Assembly: GCA_036785325.1 (NCBI GenBank)
Contig: JAXIVH010000043.1
Span: 2,740,102 to 2,804,101 of the forward strand
DNA from: Urophycis tenuis
Taxonomy: Eukaryota > Chordata > Actinopteri > Gadiformes > Phycidae
Direction of reading: 5' to 3'
DNA length: 64,000 bases
The notes under the pieces were generated by a model. It did no database searches. It had not been told where the DNA came from and saw only the letters and a list, made by a program, of their open reading frames with translations. This document shows positions 23,243 to 34,755 of the stretch, piece by piece; within the stretch, counting starts at the first letter, position 1; each line of letters opens with the position of its first letter. The position numbers and the translations under genes were made by a program.

Positions 23243-25423
23243 TGTTTTTTTTTGTAGTGGGTAGATCTTTGTGACTTGGTTATTTTAAAAGTAGCTCGCG
23301 AGCTGAAAAAGTGTGAGCACCCCTGGGTTAGTGAATTTAGGGTTGGAAGTATAAACACAGGCTGTGAGTTGTTGATTGTCCTTTAGCTGTCTTAGGGTTT
23401 GATGAGGGTTAGCTAGCTAAGTTGTTTTCACTCAGGTACATGTTGAGGAACAGGAGGTAAAGGCAAGTACTTGCTCTTGTGCTGTCGGGAGGGCCAAGTG
23501 TCACCATGTAGCAGCCCTGCTGATTTGGGCTGAAAAGAATCTAACCCGCACGGATGTCGAGTGTGTGTGGAAGAGGGCCCCGGCACCCAAAACAGATGAG
23601 GTCACAGCGAAGAGGGTGTCTGTGATTGCACCTTCCACATCTCAAGGTCAGTACATAAATTAATTCAGTGTTATTAATCATGATTGCAGTTTTATTATTA
23701 CAGAAAAATCATTGTCTTTTCATACTATAAGCTAAGCCCTGTCTGGCTTTAGTGTTATAGATGAATGGTGATTCTACTGACAGCAGTTATGTGAGATAAG
23801 AGATGGTTTCAAGTGAGAATACTATAATCTATTTTATTAACCCTTTCATGCTATTATTTCAGCTGGGATTAAACGACCTGTCACCCAGGAGGACAGAGAA
23901 TGGACACTGAACTCCTTGGCACAGCTGGGCCGTTTTACAGGTCTGGGTTGGATTTTGGCACCAGAAACACCTCAGGTTTGACTTCTGTCCTTTGTATTTT
24001 TGATTTGTCACACCCTGCTATATCAGAAACATGACAAGAGCACTATATTAAATCAGTAACAAATTATCTAAGTTTGATTGAGTTATCCCACCACACTCCA
24101 TTTTCCACTGATGATTAATGATGATTAATTCAATTTGACATAACCATAGATATAAACCATTGCAAATCAGACATCAAACTGTTCACACTTTGAATGTATT
24201 TTGTTTGTACTGTATGTATGCCAAACAACATGTGTGGTCCATGTCTTACTGAACATCATTGACCAACATTTTCTGTCTAATTTCATGATTCTGTTTTACT
24301 TCAAATTTAGACCGTCCCTATCAAGACCTTTGATGGGGTAGTGACCAGCCCAGGTTATGGAAATACAGAGGACAAAGCTCTGTATGTACTTTCATCGCTT
24401 GCTGTCAGCCCACAAGAGAAAGAAGCCATTGAGAGAGCCACAGTTGGGCAAAACAAGAATACCTTATGGTAATGATACATACAAATATAGTCTCTATTGA
24501 TTTCAGGTATACAGTATTGACTAGCTTTCTCTCCATTAGTGCTGGAAACATCCCTGTGTGCTACATGGACAAAATGCACCTGTGTTGCAAGTGGCATGAG
24601 GTTAACTGTTGTGGTTTTCTTTTAACAGGACAGCATATCGCCGGAAAAGAATCACCGCCAGCAACTTCGGTTTGGTGTTGGGAGCAGTGAAGCGGAACTC
24701 TTACCCTCCTTCCTTATTCAAGACCCTGCTTGGCCAGTACAACCTCAAACAAGGATCTCATGTAAGTGGTGGGCACTAAGTGATCTAAATAAAAACATGA
24801 ATATATAAATAATTCATAATACTTCTTTGTCAATGTTATGTCTAGAGTACAGGAATGCATTCTACATCCAGTCAAATTTTGTGTCATTTAGTATGGACGT
24901 ATCATGCGATACGGAATGCAGGGATAGTATTCAAGATTACAACTTTTTCTGTCCCTGCCCCCAGGCTTGTGATTGGGGAATCCTCCATGAACCAAAGGCA
25001 AAGCAGGAGTACATGAAGCGCACTGGTGTGACCATCCAGGAGAAGGGAGTGTTCCTTTCTGACAGCGGCCTGCTCGGTGGCTCTCCAGATGGGATGGTGG
25101 CCGATGACCTCATCATTGAGGTGAAATGTCCCTATTCAGCCAGAACCCAGACCAACCTGCAAGCAGCGGAGAGAAAGGACTTTTTTCTAGAACTGGATGA
25201 AGTCACTGGTTTACTAAAGCTCAAGCAAACCCACAACCACTGGCATCAGATTCAGGGCAATCTGCACCTGACAGGAGCCAACAGCTGTCATCTTGTGGTG
25301 TGGACTCCTCTTGACCTTGTAATATTGCTCATCCATAGAGACCCAGCATGGGCCAACAACATCAGCTTACTAGAAACATTCTATAAGGATGGTTTCCTAC
25401 CTCACATTCTGTCAGAAATGTAA
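21928..25423 (+). CDS. transposon-encoded SWIM zinc finger + YqaJ-like nuclease protein (frameshift in exon 1)
   Basis: I trace six exons: 21928-22114, 23436-23646, 23863-23975, 24311-24468, 24629-24761 and 24965-25423. Introns are GT-AG and phases agree from exon 2 onward. Exon 2 encodes a SWIM-type zinc finger (CSCAVGRAKCHH). Exons 5-6 encode a YqaJ-type nuclease core: RKRITASNFG, HEPKAKQEY, GGSPDG and IIEVKCPY, with the acidic and Lys residues expected of this PD-(D/E)XK fold. YqaJ proteins are exonuclease-like; the role in transposition is not established. Exon 1 (MATAEEPVTF...) contains a 12-A run at 22090-22101. As written this shifts the frame to an early stop; 11 A would keep the frame into the donor at 22115. 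So the gene is either broken by one base or affected by a homopolymer miscount. Intron 1 hosts a hAT element. Confidence 0.75.
22314..23325. mobile_element. non-autonomous hAT element nested in the ISL2EU-type transposon
   Basis: The ends are CAGGGGTGCTCA and its complement TGAGCACCCCTG. A perfect 8-bp duplication GGTTAGTG flanks it (22306-22313 and 23326-23333), diagnostic of hAT. The 1012-bp body has no intact transposase. It lies in intron 1 of the YqaJ gene, so it may be spliced out. Near its left end are palindromic GATCGCGATCGACC motifs, possible transposase subterminal sites. Confidence 0.92.
23153..23297. repeat. long inverted repeat with (AT)n centre
   Basis: About 60 bases on each side (AAGTCACAAAGATCTACCCA... 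and its complement) flank an AT microsatellite at about 23,209-23,241. One arm seems to be the normal hAT end sequence and the other an inverted copy, as expected of a fold-back or template-switch event. Confidence 0.9.
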
Positions 25424-25684
25424 AATTATATTGACCCTGCATTCATGACCTGTTCTAGTACAGGATTTCAATAAACTGACTGGGAGGTGTGAAGACTCAT
25501 TTTTGTCTGCTAGTTCAGAATGTTTTGCACCTAGCCTCAAAGTGTAGGCTATGTCCAAGTAGTTCCCTCAATTATTCATCCAACTGATGGTGGCTTAAAC
25601 TGAATGATTTTAATGTGACAGACAAAAAATATAGACATGAGTAAAACAATGACATTTATTTTTAAGGATTTAATTGTCAACAAT

Positions 25685-27350
25685 TCATGCTATTTCACGG
25701 AGAATGGGCGTCTGTAAATTCACAAGACAAACACATACTTTCAGGATCTTGTTGGCATGCTTCTTATACTGGTATGGGATGTAGGTTAAAATGTTAAATG
25801 TTTTCAGACGTTGTATGGAACGCTCCACATGAATCCTTGCACTGGCAACAAGTCTGTTGTGGTTAACTTCCTGCACTGTGAACTGTCCATTGACAAGGAA
25901 CGTTGGGATGTTCAGTGAAACTCCCTCAGGCAAAATGTCACGAATAGTGAATCCCTTATCTGCCATCACAGTGTCACCTGGTTGTAGTTGTTGGAGTACT
26001 CCGCAGTCAGCTGTTATCATCTTGTCTGAGGTACTTCCACCGTATAGGTCACTGGCGAAGGCTATAACTCCATTGGGAGTCACACCGATCAGAGCTTTAA
26101 GTGTGGTGCGTCCTTTGTAATGACTGTACAGATGACTCTGGGTGTCCAGTCTTTCTGTGTTGGAGACGGCCACTTCGGTGCAGTCAAGCACAATCCGACA
26201 GTCGGGAAATGGCTGGAAGCAATCTGGCAGGGAGGTTTGGTTCTTGACTCTGGAGGGGATGTTGTTTTCCATCATGCCGACATATAAAATGTCATACAGT
26301 GCACTGCTGATTGTGGTGAAGATGTTGGTGACTGTGGCACGGCAGCAATTAAACCTTGTTGCAAGGTCTAGGATGCCACAATTCAGTCTGAGTTTCATCA
26401 AGGTCAGGAGTAGCTGATCAACGAGGGGCATAATTTGGACATTCCAATCAAAGTGGTACTGGAGATCAAATTTAGAGAGAAGGGCTTCCAAAAAGAGGAC
26501 AGTGGCAGCATCTGGCAAGCCAGTGTAGTATGTGACTTTGTCAGGGTGGGAGGAGATTTGACTGAATGAAAACATTTGTTTTTGTTTCTCCAATTCTCGT
26601 TTCAGTTGGTCATTTTCTTTTCTGAGCATATCATTTTCTATTTCAAGCACCACAACACTTGAAGTACCATGGGTCTGTGTAGCAAAGTCAAGGTGGTTTG
26701 GGCCTGGTCCAGCTGTTGCTTCATCCTCCACGGTCGCAGGGACTTTCTTACGTTTGGTGGGGATGTGGTCGGGGAAAGCCTTTCCGTCATTCCATGCAAA
26801 CCGTGTTGGCCCAGCTGCTTTGCCATCAGGAAAATGCCACCCGCAGACCCTCGAGTTGTTGTTCGGGGTGAAGTTCTCACGCCTGCAAAAATAAATAAAA
26901 TAACTAAGTGGCAATTAACATCTTACATCTCAGGCACCCTCCAACTTGCAGAACAAACTTCTATTATCAGACGTGTTGTTTAGCAGCTAGCTAGTTCTAC
27001 AAGAGTCAAAGGCAGACTCACTTCAAAGTCTAACGATTTCATGTGCAGGACAGACACTGGCTGTCTTCATTATGCAACATTATTGGTAGCATTTCAAAAA
27101 TGATAACGATAACCTTAAAAGCACTTCTAACTAAGTGCTGACTAAACAAACAAAGCTAGCACTAGCTAGTAATACCTAGCTATACCGCTAGTCTGTTATT
27201 ATTGTTATTGTTAATTATTTGAGATCCAACTTACCGTATCAACTTCAGCCATCTCTTCTTCCCTTTTTCGTCGAGGGGAAATCGGTAGAACGAGATCGTT
27301 TTAATCACGTCGTTTCTGTTTTTACACCTTGGGACACAGCACTGCACCAT
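25685..27350 (-). CDS. THAP-domain DDE transposase of the ISL2EU-type element, intact
   Basis: Two exons on the minus strand, 27350-27235 and 26882-25685, joined GT-AG in phase 2 to give 437 residues without a stop. The N-terminus is a THAP zinc finger: CCVPRC, then FYRFPLD and WLKLI, completed across the intron by VCGWHF. A coiled-coil stretch (MLRKENDQLKRELEKQKQ) follows. Next are an HTH_Tnp_4-like segment (LDLATRFNCCRATVTNIF) and a DDE_Tnp_4 catalytic domain with RIVLDCTEV, TVMADKGF and RIHVERSIQR, supplying D, D and E. It would cut and rejoin the element ends in the nucleus. Exon 1 starts about 100 bp inside the right terminus. The reading frame is complete, so the copy may be young. The assignment to ISL2EU rather than Harbinger rests on the AT target site and the YqaJ partner. 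Confidence 0.88.
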
Positions 27351-27448
27351 TTTACCGTTAGAATACCGTTAGAATATTAGCTCTGATATTAGCGAATGGA
27401 CACGGAAGTGGCTTTTTGGATATGATGACGTAGCGCCTAGCCATCCCT

Positions 27449-27716
27449 ATAGTGCACATAGACTACATAGTGCACATAGAGGCTACATAGTGCACATAAA
27501 GGCTACATACATAGTGCACATCGAGGCTATATAGTGCACATAGACTACATAGTGCACATAGACTACATAGTGCACATAGAGGCTACATAGTGCACATAGA
27601 GGCTACATAGTGCACAAAGAGGCTACATAGTGCACATCGAGGCTACATAGTGCACAAAGAGGCTACATAGTGCACAAAGAGGCTACATAGTGCACATCGA
27701 GGCTACATAGTGCACA
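27449..27716. repeat. 20-bp satellite, right part
   Basis: This continues the CTACATAGTGCACATAGAGG array interrupted by the transposon. It has about 13 units, with variants CACATCGAGG and CACAAAGAGG alternating. Confidence 0.92.
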
Positions 27717-28660
27717 GATGGGCTGCAGACAGAGCAGACAGACAGAAAGCAGATAAGAAGGTTGTGAGCTTGAATGATAAACAACAGTGTTCTGGAGCAG
27801 TGCCGGGCGATTTAGAGCATGAGTCAGATCACGGTCAAGTGTCCAAACCTGGGATGGAAGGGTGTAAAACACACCACGCGCAGAACGCCACGGACGCCAT
27901 GTCTGGAGCGCTCTGCGCCCGGAAGCACAGAGACACAAACTTGCTCAACTTCACTTTTCCGAGGTCACCCCGTTTTCATCCAGAACCCTTAGATTTCACA
28001 GCGCTGGAGCCGAGCCTGCGTGTGTTACGTTTCTATGAATGGCCAAACTCCCACGCTAAACTGGTGAGTCACTCTTCTTGGGTCGGCAAACACGCGATAC
28101 ACAGGTGGCGGTCTGCGCCCCCCCCTCCCCTCTTTGTCCCCGAGGAAGCTGCGATGGTACGCCACTATAATTAGAGCCATTTCCGCGCATTCCATGATGA
28201 CGCAACAATGCGCGCACGCACACACACACACACACCCACACACACACGCACATGTGCAGCCGTGCGCCCACGTGCACACAGCGACGAGCACAGAGCCCAG
28301 CGCACGGTGACTCATGCGTTTAACACCGTTGCGTCACAGTGGCAGCGAGCCGCAGGGCCCCTGACAGACGTCCCCCTCCCCAGAGTGGAGTGGAGGGCGC
28401 TGAGACAGGCGGGGCCACAGCGGAGTGACTGATCCCACCACGGCGTCACCTTCACCTGCCAGGACGGCCAGGACGCCGACAGCGGAACATGGAAAGCTGA
28501 CATAGATCCCACGTCCCGGGGCCGCCCGCCCCCCCCCCCCGCCGCTGAAGATGGGAACGCGGAACCCTCCAGAGGACGGTTCCTCTCGGAGACGTCTCCG
28601 GCGAGCCCCCACTCTGGGTGGAGAACGGCGCTCCGCCGTGGGAAGTAAAACCCACTAATG
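27717..28660. other. intergenic, no recognised gene
   Basis: Unique-looking sequence with a short CA tract (28,216-28,250). The ORFs here are not recognisable proteins and lack coherent exon boundaries. Confidence 0.5.
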
Positions 28661-28663
28661 AAG

Positions 28664-29252
28664 CTGGGGGGGGGTTAGTGGTGGTGGTGGAGGTGGTGAG
28701 GGTGGTAGTGGGGGGTGTGGGTGGGGGATTGTAATGGTGGTGAGGGTGGTGGTGGGGGGTGTGGTGGGGGTGGTAGTTAGCGGTGGTGGTGGGGGTGGGG
28801 GCGGCGGTGGTGAGGGTGGTTGTGGTGGTTAGCGGTGGTGGTGGTGGTGGAGGTGGTGGTGAGGGTGGTGGTGGTGGGTGTGGAGGGTGTAGGTGGGGGT
28901 GGGGGTGGTGGTGAGGGTGGTGGTGATGGTGGTGGTGGTGGTGTGGGTGGGGGTGGTGGTGGTGGTGGGGGTGGTGGTGGTGGTGGGGGTGATGGTTGGT
29001 GGTGGGTGGTGGGGGTGTGGGTGGTGGTGGTGGTTGTGGTGATGGATGGTGGTAGTGGTGATGGTTGGTGGATGGTGGTGGTGGGGGTGTGGGTGATTGG
29101 TGGTGGTGTGGGTGGGGGTGGTGGTGGTGGGGGTGATGGTTGGTGGTGGATGGTGGTGGTGGGGGTGTGGGTGGTGGTGGCGGTTGTGCTGATGGTTGGT
29201 GGTAGTGGTGATGGTTGGTGGTGGTGGGGGTGGGGGTGGGGGTGGGTTAGGG
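28664..29252. repeat. GGT/GGGGGT-rich minisatellite
   Basis: Nearly 600 bases made of GGT, GGGGGTG and GATGGTTGGTGGT units with strong strand asymmetry (almost no C). It yields a Gly/Val/Trp-rich spurious ORF. It has many G-quadruplex-capable runs. Confidence 0.92.
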
Positions 29253-29558
29253 GACAGGGCCCTCAGAGCTGCAGGGAGACTGCTGAGGGGGAGGGAGCTG
29301 GCGGTGGCGTCTCGGAGATGAATGTCTTGTCAGGGAGCGGAGGAGCCGCCTTTACGCCCGGCCTGGTGGCCGCACGGTCCCACCTCAATCTGGAGATAAG
29401 CCCCCGGCCGGCGGTCTCGACCCTGGACACTTTATCTGCAGGCTGAACGCCACCGCCAGACGACACTTCCACAGCCACATCGCACCCAAGATCTGGCACC
29501 CACTCACTCACTGCTGTGTGGGTGTTTGTTTGCATTGGTCCGTGGGTGGGTTGTGCTC

Positions 29559-29575
29559 GTGTGCGTGTGCGTGTG

Positions 29576-29623
<48 letters not shown>

Positions 29624-29922
29624 AGTGTGTGTTTGTGTGTGTGTGTGTTTGTGTGTGTGAGTGAGTGTGTGTGTGTGAGTGTGTGTGAGTGAGTGTGTGT
29701 GTGTGAGTGAGTGTGTGTGAATGGGGAGAGACAGACTGTTTGTGTGTGTGTGTGTGTGTGAGTTTGTATGTGAATGAGGGGAGACAGACTTCAGTGGGTC
29801 AGTGTGTGTTTGTGAATGAGAAGCAGAGGTATTTGAATAGTGTGTGAAGTGCGTGTGCATGCATGTGTGTGCGTGCGTGTGCGTGCGTGTGTGTGTGTCT
29901 GTGTGTGTGTGTGTGTGTGATT
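29559..29922. repeat. (TG)n with GAGTG variants
   Basis: TG repeats interspersed with TGAGTG and TTTGTG units, in several blocks split by GGGGAGACAGACT spacers (two copies near 29,723 and 29,778). This indicates small-scale duplications. Confidence 0.9.
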
Positions 29923-30513
29923 TGATTCACAACATAAAGTTCCTTGAGGAAGTGAAACACCACAGGCCTCCTGTGGAGCAGGAGCAAGCAGGCGTCCAGT
30001 CTGACGCGGTCACACCACTCACAGGATCAGACCAGCCAGGGGGGGGGGGGGGGTGGGGTGGTCTCTCACCTGGCCGCCAGCGCGCCACAATCAATTCAGG
30101 GCGTCGAGAAAACTCTGGATCATCTCGGGATGGACACCAATAAACCTCAAATGGACCACGTTTGCTTTGAGCGTGGTCTCTGGTGTTCACCTCGCTCCTC
30201 CACCCAGTCAGTAGGAGGTCCGGTGGCTCGGTTGGGTTCTGTTCACGGCGGTGGCGGTGTGTGTGGAGGAGCTGTGGGCCCGGCGACATCTTGTGCCACA
30301 TCTTTCAGAAAGAGGTCCTCTTTCCGAAACGGAGGTTGAAACGGCGCAAAACTAAAATCAATAATTGAACATAAACTGAATTAAGTGAACATAAATTAAC
30401 CTCCAGAAGCAGAGAATCTTGAACACCAGAGCGCGTTCAGCCTGCCTCACTGAAAACAACCCTCTGATGTTTTCTTCAGCTTGGTTGACTGCTGCATTGT
30501 GACCGCGTGGAGC

Positions 30514-30921
<408 letters not shown>

Positions 30922-33494
30922 TAGCTGCTTTCAGAGTCTGTTGTATGCAGAGGACTACATGAGGAGCCAGAGAGAGAGAGATCAGCTGCTTTCAGGGTAA
31001 CAGCCCAATAACGCGACCTGGGCTCTTTCTGTTTGATATACACAGCTCCCAATTACAGAACTTCTTGAAATGTCACATGAAGATGAGGTCTGTTATTCTG
31101 CATCTGACCTTTTCGTCTCCTCAGAAAAAGACGCTTTATTGTAGTATTACTTTCACAGCACTTTAAAAAAATATATTATCATCTTTAGTCGCCAGAAATG
31201 CCAGGGGGGTGTTAACGTACCAAATCATTATTTCGAGCATTTCATACAACTTAACCTCTTCTTTTTCCGTGGCCACAGAAATTAATGAGCGCTTCAGGGC
31301 AGAGATCAGAGATGCTGCTCAAACTTATGAAAACACAAAGGAGGCCTAAAATAAATTGTTTGGCATGTAAAAAAAAAAAAAAAGAAGCGCTTTGGGATGA
31401 ACTTGGAGTTAACAACTTGTACAGGCTCACTGCATTGCCAACAGGAAGGCTGATGCCATCATGCTTTCCCTGCTTTGGTTCAACAAACAGAGAAACACTC
31501 AACCATCGCTAGGATTACACTGGCAGGGAGGGCATCGCCTTCAGAGAGTTATGACACTCTACCACAGTAACAACTATACGTACTGGAGTGGAATCCCATC
31601 GACGAATGGCATCGCACTTGATCGGTCTTCACCATTCCCCGATGGGGCCTTTTCATTCAAGCTCTTACGTTGAATTAATTGCAGGCTCCACATAAGTGGT
31701 GCTTGTCTGGCTCCCAGAAGGAAGGGAATGGGATAATTCAGCAGACTGCATGATATTAGTATGAATGCTCAGTCAGACACATCGCAGCCACAAGCATCCT
31801 GGGAACGTTTGTTTTTTGGCCGTGGCATGGCTCTCAACATGGATGATTTATTTGTGATTTCGACATCCAATGTGATGATATAAAAGTGTGTATTGTATGA
31901 TATGCATTATATTTTCATCATATTTTTTTCTGCATATGCATTATATTTACCTAATTTAATCATTTAATGCTGTAGAAGGTTCAGGTGGCCGCGACCCTAA
32001 ACTTTTTCATAAATGCAAAAAGGAAAACATTTGGAAATGTAATGTACCGTAATGGTGTAATGTTGATGTAAATGTACACTTCTTACAATGAATGGTTCAC
32101 TCCACCGGATGGAGTGAACCCTATACTGTATACCATTGGAGCGTATTCACCCAGATATCAATCTATAATCTGGTGAAGAGAAACATTCGATTTTTATCAC
32201 ACAGGGGATACGTTTGTCGCTACCACGGAATCAATACACTAGCTGGCAATCCGACCACCTTTATCAGGATACTCAGTTTACTCAGTGGTGCTGGTGGTCG
32301 TGGCGATTGAGGGCTGGGGGGGAGGGGGGTGGGGTGGGGTGGGGGCGCAGACAATCTCCGTTAGCAGAATGGTCTCTCTCCGGTCTCTATGGAAACCTGT
32401 TGGCGAACCACTGCGTCTGGACGACCTAACAGGGGGTGCTGCTTACACTGAACGCAATTTGACATGCGAGGTCCGGAGGCAAGTGGCGAAATGAAGTGAC
32501 TCTTGTTAGCCGAGGCGGCCGCAGCCCACAGGCCTGCCGCCGAGAGCGTCATGTGGACCAACGGGCCAAATAAAACCTGCACAAGTACTGCGTCACAGGC
32601 TCTGAGGAGGGTGACGAGATGTTTTCATCGTTGTTACAAAACCTTTCAGAAACCCACTTACCCACAAAAACAACCTGTCTACATAATTATTATCTAAAAT
32701 ATGATGTTGATGTTTTTTAACTTGTTATTGGTCAGTTTGAAAAGCATTTATTATAGTTTTGAATATATTCTGAATGATAATACTTCGTATTCGGCTAAAA
32801 TAACCACAGAACTCAGCAATTATAATGCCATGTGTTACACTTGAATGGTACAAACTGGGGTTCTAGTGACCCCTAGTGGTTCTTACGTTGACGTTTAACG
32901 GTACAACCGTGATGTATGCATGTTGCGTTGTGTAGGCCTAATAATAGCCTATGTTCCACATTGTTATATTGTAGAACATATAACATAACAACCATAAAGA
33001 ATGACAAACATACACACAAACATTGTTTGTGTTTATTTTCCCATCTCAAAAGTTTTACCTTTTATCTCCACATTATAAATTAGCGTGCATTTCCCAGCCA
33101 CGCCCTCTTCCCCTCAGGTCAGCCTACAGTGGGTTGTTACACCTGGCGGCCATCTTGGTTCCACATCTAGCTGGCAGCTAGGAGAATAAGGCCCATGGAT
33201 AAAATACAGCAGAAGATCTGTGGTTCTCCCACCAAGAACCATGCTTTCCATCTTCCAATAATACCCATGAGAGCGCCCATCAACAAATGATATAGGTTAA
33301 CTCAACAGGTGAAGATACCTTTTAAGTTATTCAAAATGTCTACAATTATTTTTGCACTAGCAAGTCAGCAACACTGACACTAGATGAACTTGAAGCCGTT
33401 GTGAGTGAATATTCCCTCCATGGCCTGCACACTGTGTGACCAGAGAACCACCAGTGAGCAGATGCAGGTGAGGATAAATGTTGCCAAGCAACTG

Positions 33495-33540
33495 ATAAGT
33501 CGCTTTGGACAAAAAAAGCGTCTGCTAAATGATATGAATG
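33495..33540 (+). mobile_element. 3' tail resembling fish SINE/L2-type retroposons (fragment)
   Basis: AAGTCGCTTTGGAC followed by AAAAGCGTCTGCTAAATG closely resembles the conserved tail I know from fish SINEs and L2-like LINEs. No tRNA-derived head with A and B boxes was identified upstream, so this is at most a truncated copy. Confidence 0.45.
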
Positions 33541-34755
33541 TCCTTCTTTCCTAATTTGATTTATTTCAGAACACACCTCAACACTACTGGTCTGCACAAA
33601 TAGAACACAACATGTAGAGAGACAATTTAAACTAGATTGCAAGAGTTGGCCATTAATTAACCAGAAATGTTTACTTAATATCTTCTCTATCATTGTGTGT
33701 GCATTGTAATGATTCATTCAGATTGCAGAACAATGTTGGTGAACGAGGTGCATTTATACCCTTGTATGTCGCTATTTTTTATTACTAGGCCTACTTGTAC
33801 TTTTGTGATTGTGTTTTGGTTTTGGTTTTGTTTGTTATTTTAATTGGTATTTAAACGCATGCTTCAATCCTCGAATATTTTGACATTTGATATTTTATCT
33901 CATTCTAGATGAGCTATGACGCCATTGCATAATTTCCCATAAAAGTGGTGTCAAAACAAAATGGCAAATGTTAAACAAAAGTATAAAAATAAACCTCAGT
34001 CGGTCCGACCGCATTTGCTGTTCGCCCTTTGGAGCCTCTTAAGTCCTTCAAAGCTCCCGGACATCAAACGCCTTATCCAAACAGCAGACCACCCGGGGGC
34101 GCCACAAACGCAGGTCGCGGGCACAATATTTCAGTCAACGCGCACATTTTCCCAGTGTAAACAGTGCAGGGTAACGTTCCTGGCTGCGCCGTGAGGGCTG
34201 GGCGACCGAAATAGCGCCACGTGGGACTCAGCTGTGGGCACACCTGTCATACCTCACCATCTCAACCTTCTACAACACGGCACTGTGGCCACCAGCCAAT
34301 TAGCATTGATGGTGCTGGCCCAGGGCTTTAAATACACCCCAGACAGCTGCATTGTTGACATTACTGCCACAGACACTCGCATTTGGAAAATACAGTTAAG
34401 TAATTGTCTGGGTTTAAATAACAACAGAGCCAAAATGTTTGCTCGATTTTAATCACTTCCCCAATCAATGCGCGTGGAACAGAACTCGGTGCTCTATGTT
34501 TCCTAATTATACAACAAACAACTCATGATTATGGCATTGGACGGAATACAACTATAGGGAGAGAAAAAAAGTGTTGATTGCAGTGGCCTGATTTTCACCC
34601 TCTTAGTCCAAATAGCCTGCAATCAAACAAATCCATAGTCACACAACATGTGGTACAGACTCATCCACAACGTGGTAAAACAGTCCTTAAATACAGCATC
34701 CAACACACAAGCCAGGTGGGTGGGCCACAGCGGGGGTGGGGTGGGGGGGGGCCCA

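Larger units (their letters stand above)
21870..27448. mobile_element. ISL2EU-type (PHIS group) two-gene DNA transposon, 5.6 kb
   Basis: The termini are inverted: GGGGATGGCTAG at the left, and AGGGATGGCTAG read inward from the right, with CACTTCCGTGTCC further in on both sides. An AT dinucleotide flanks each end (21,868-21,869 and 27,449-27,450), the target size known for ISL2EU elements. It carries two convergent genes: a SWIM+YqaJ protein on + and a THAP+DDE transposase on -, with polyadenylation signals AATAAA at 25,470 (+) and at 25,660-25,655 (-). This gene pair is the hallmark of ISL2EU/IS4EU in animals, as I recall it. A 1-kb hAT element is nested inside. Confidence 0.8.

Noticed and set aside
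28820..29446. 208-codon Gly/Val/Trp-rich ORF
   Set aside because: It is generated by the GGT-rich minisatellite; composition alone explains the open frame.
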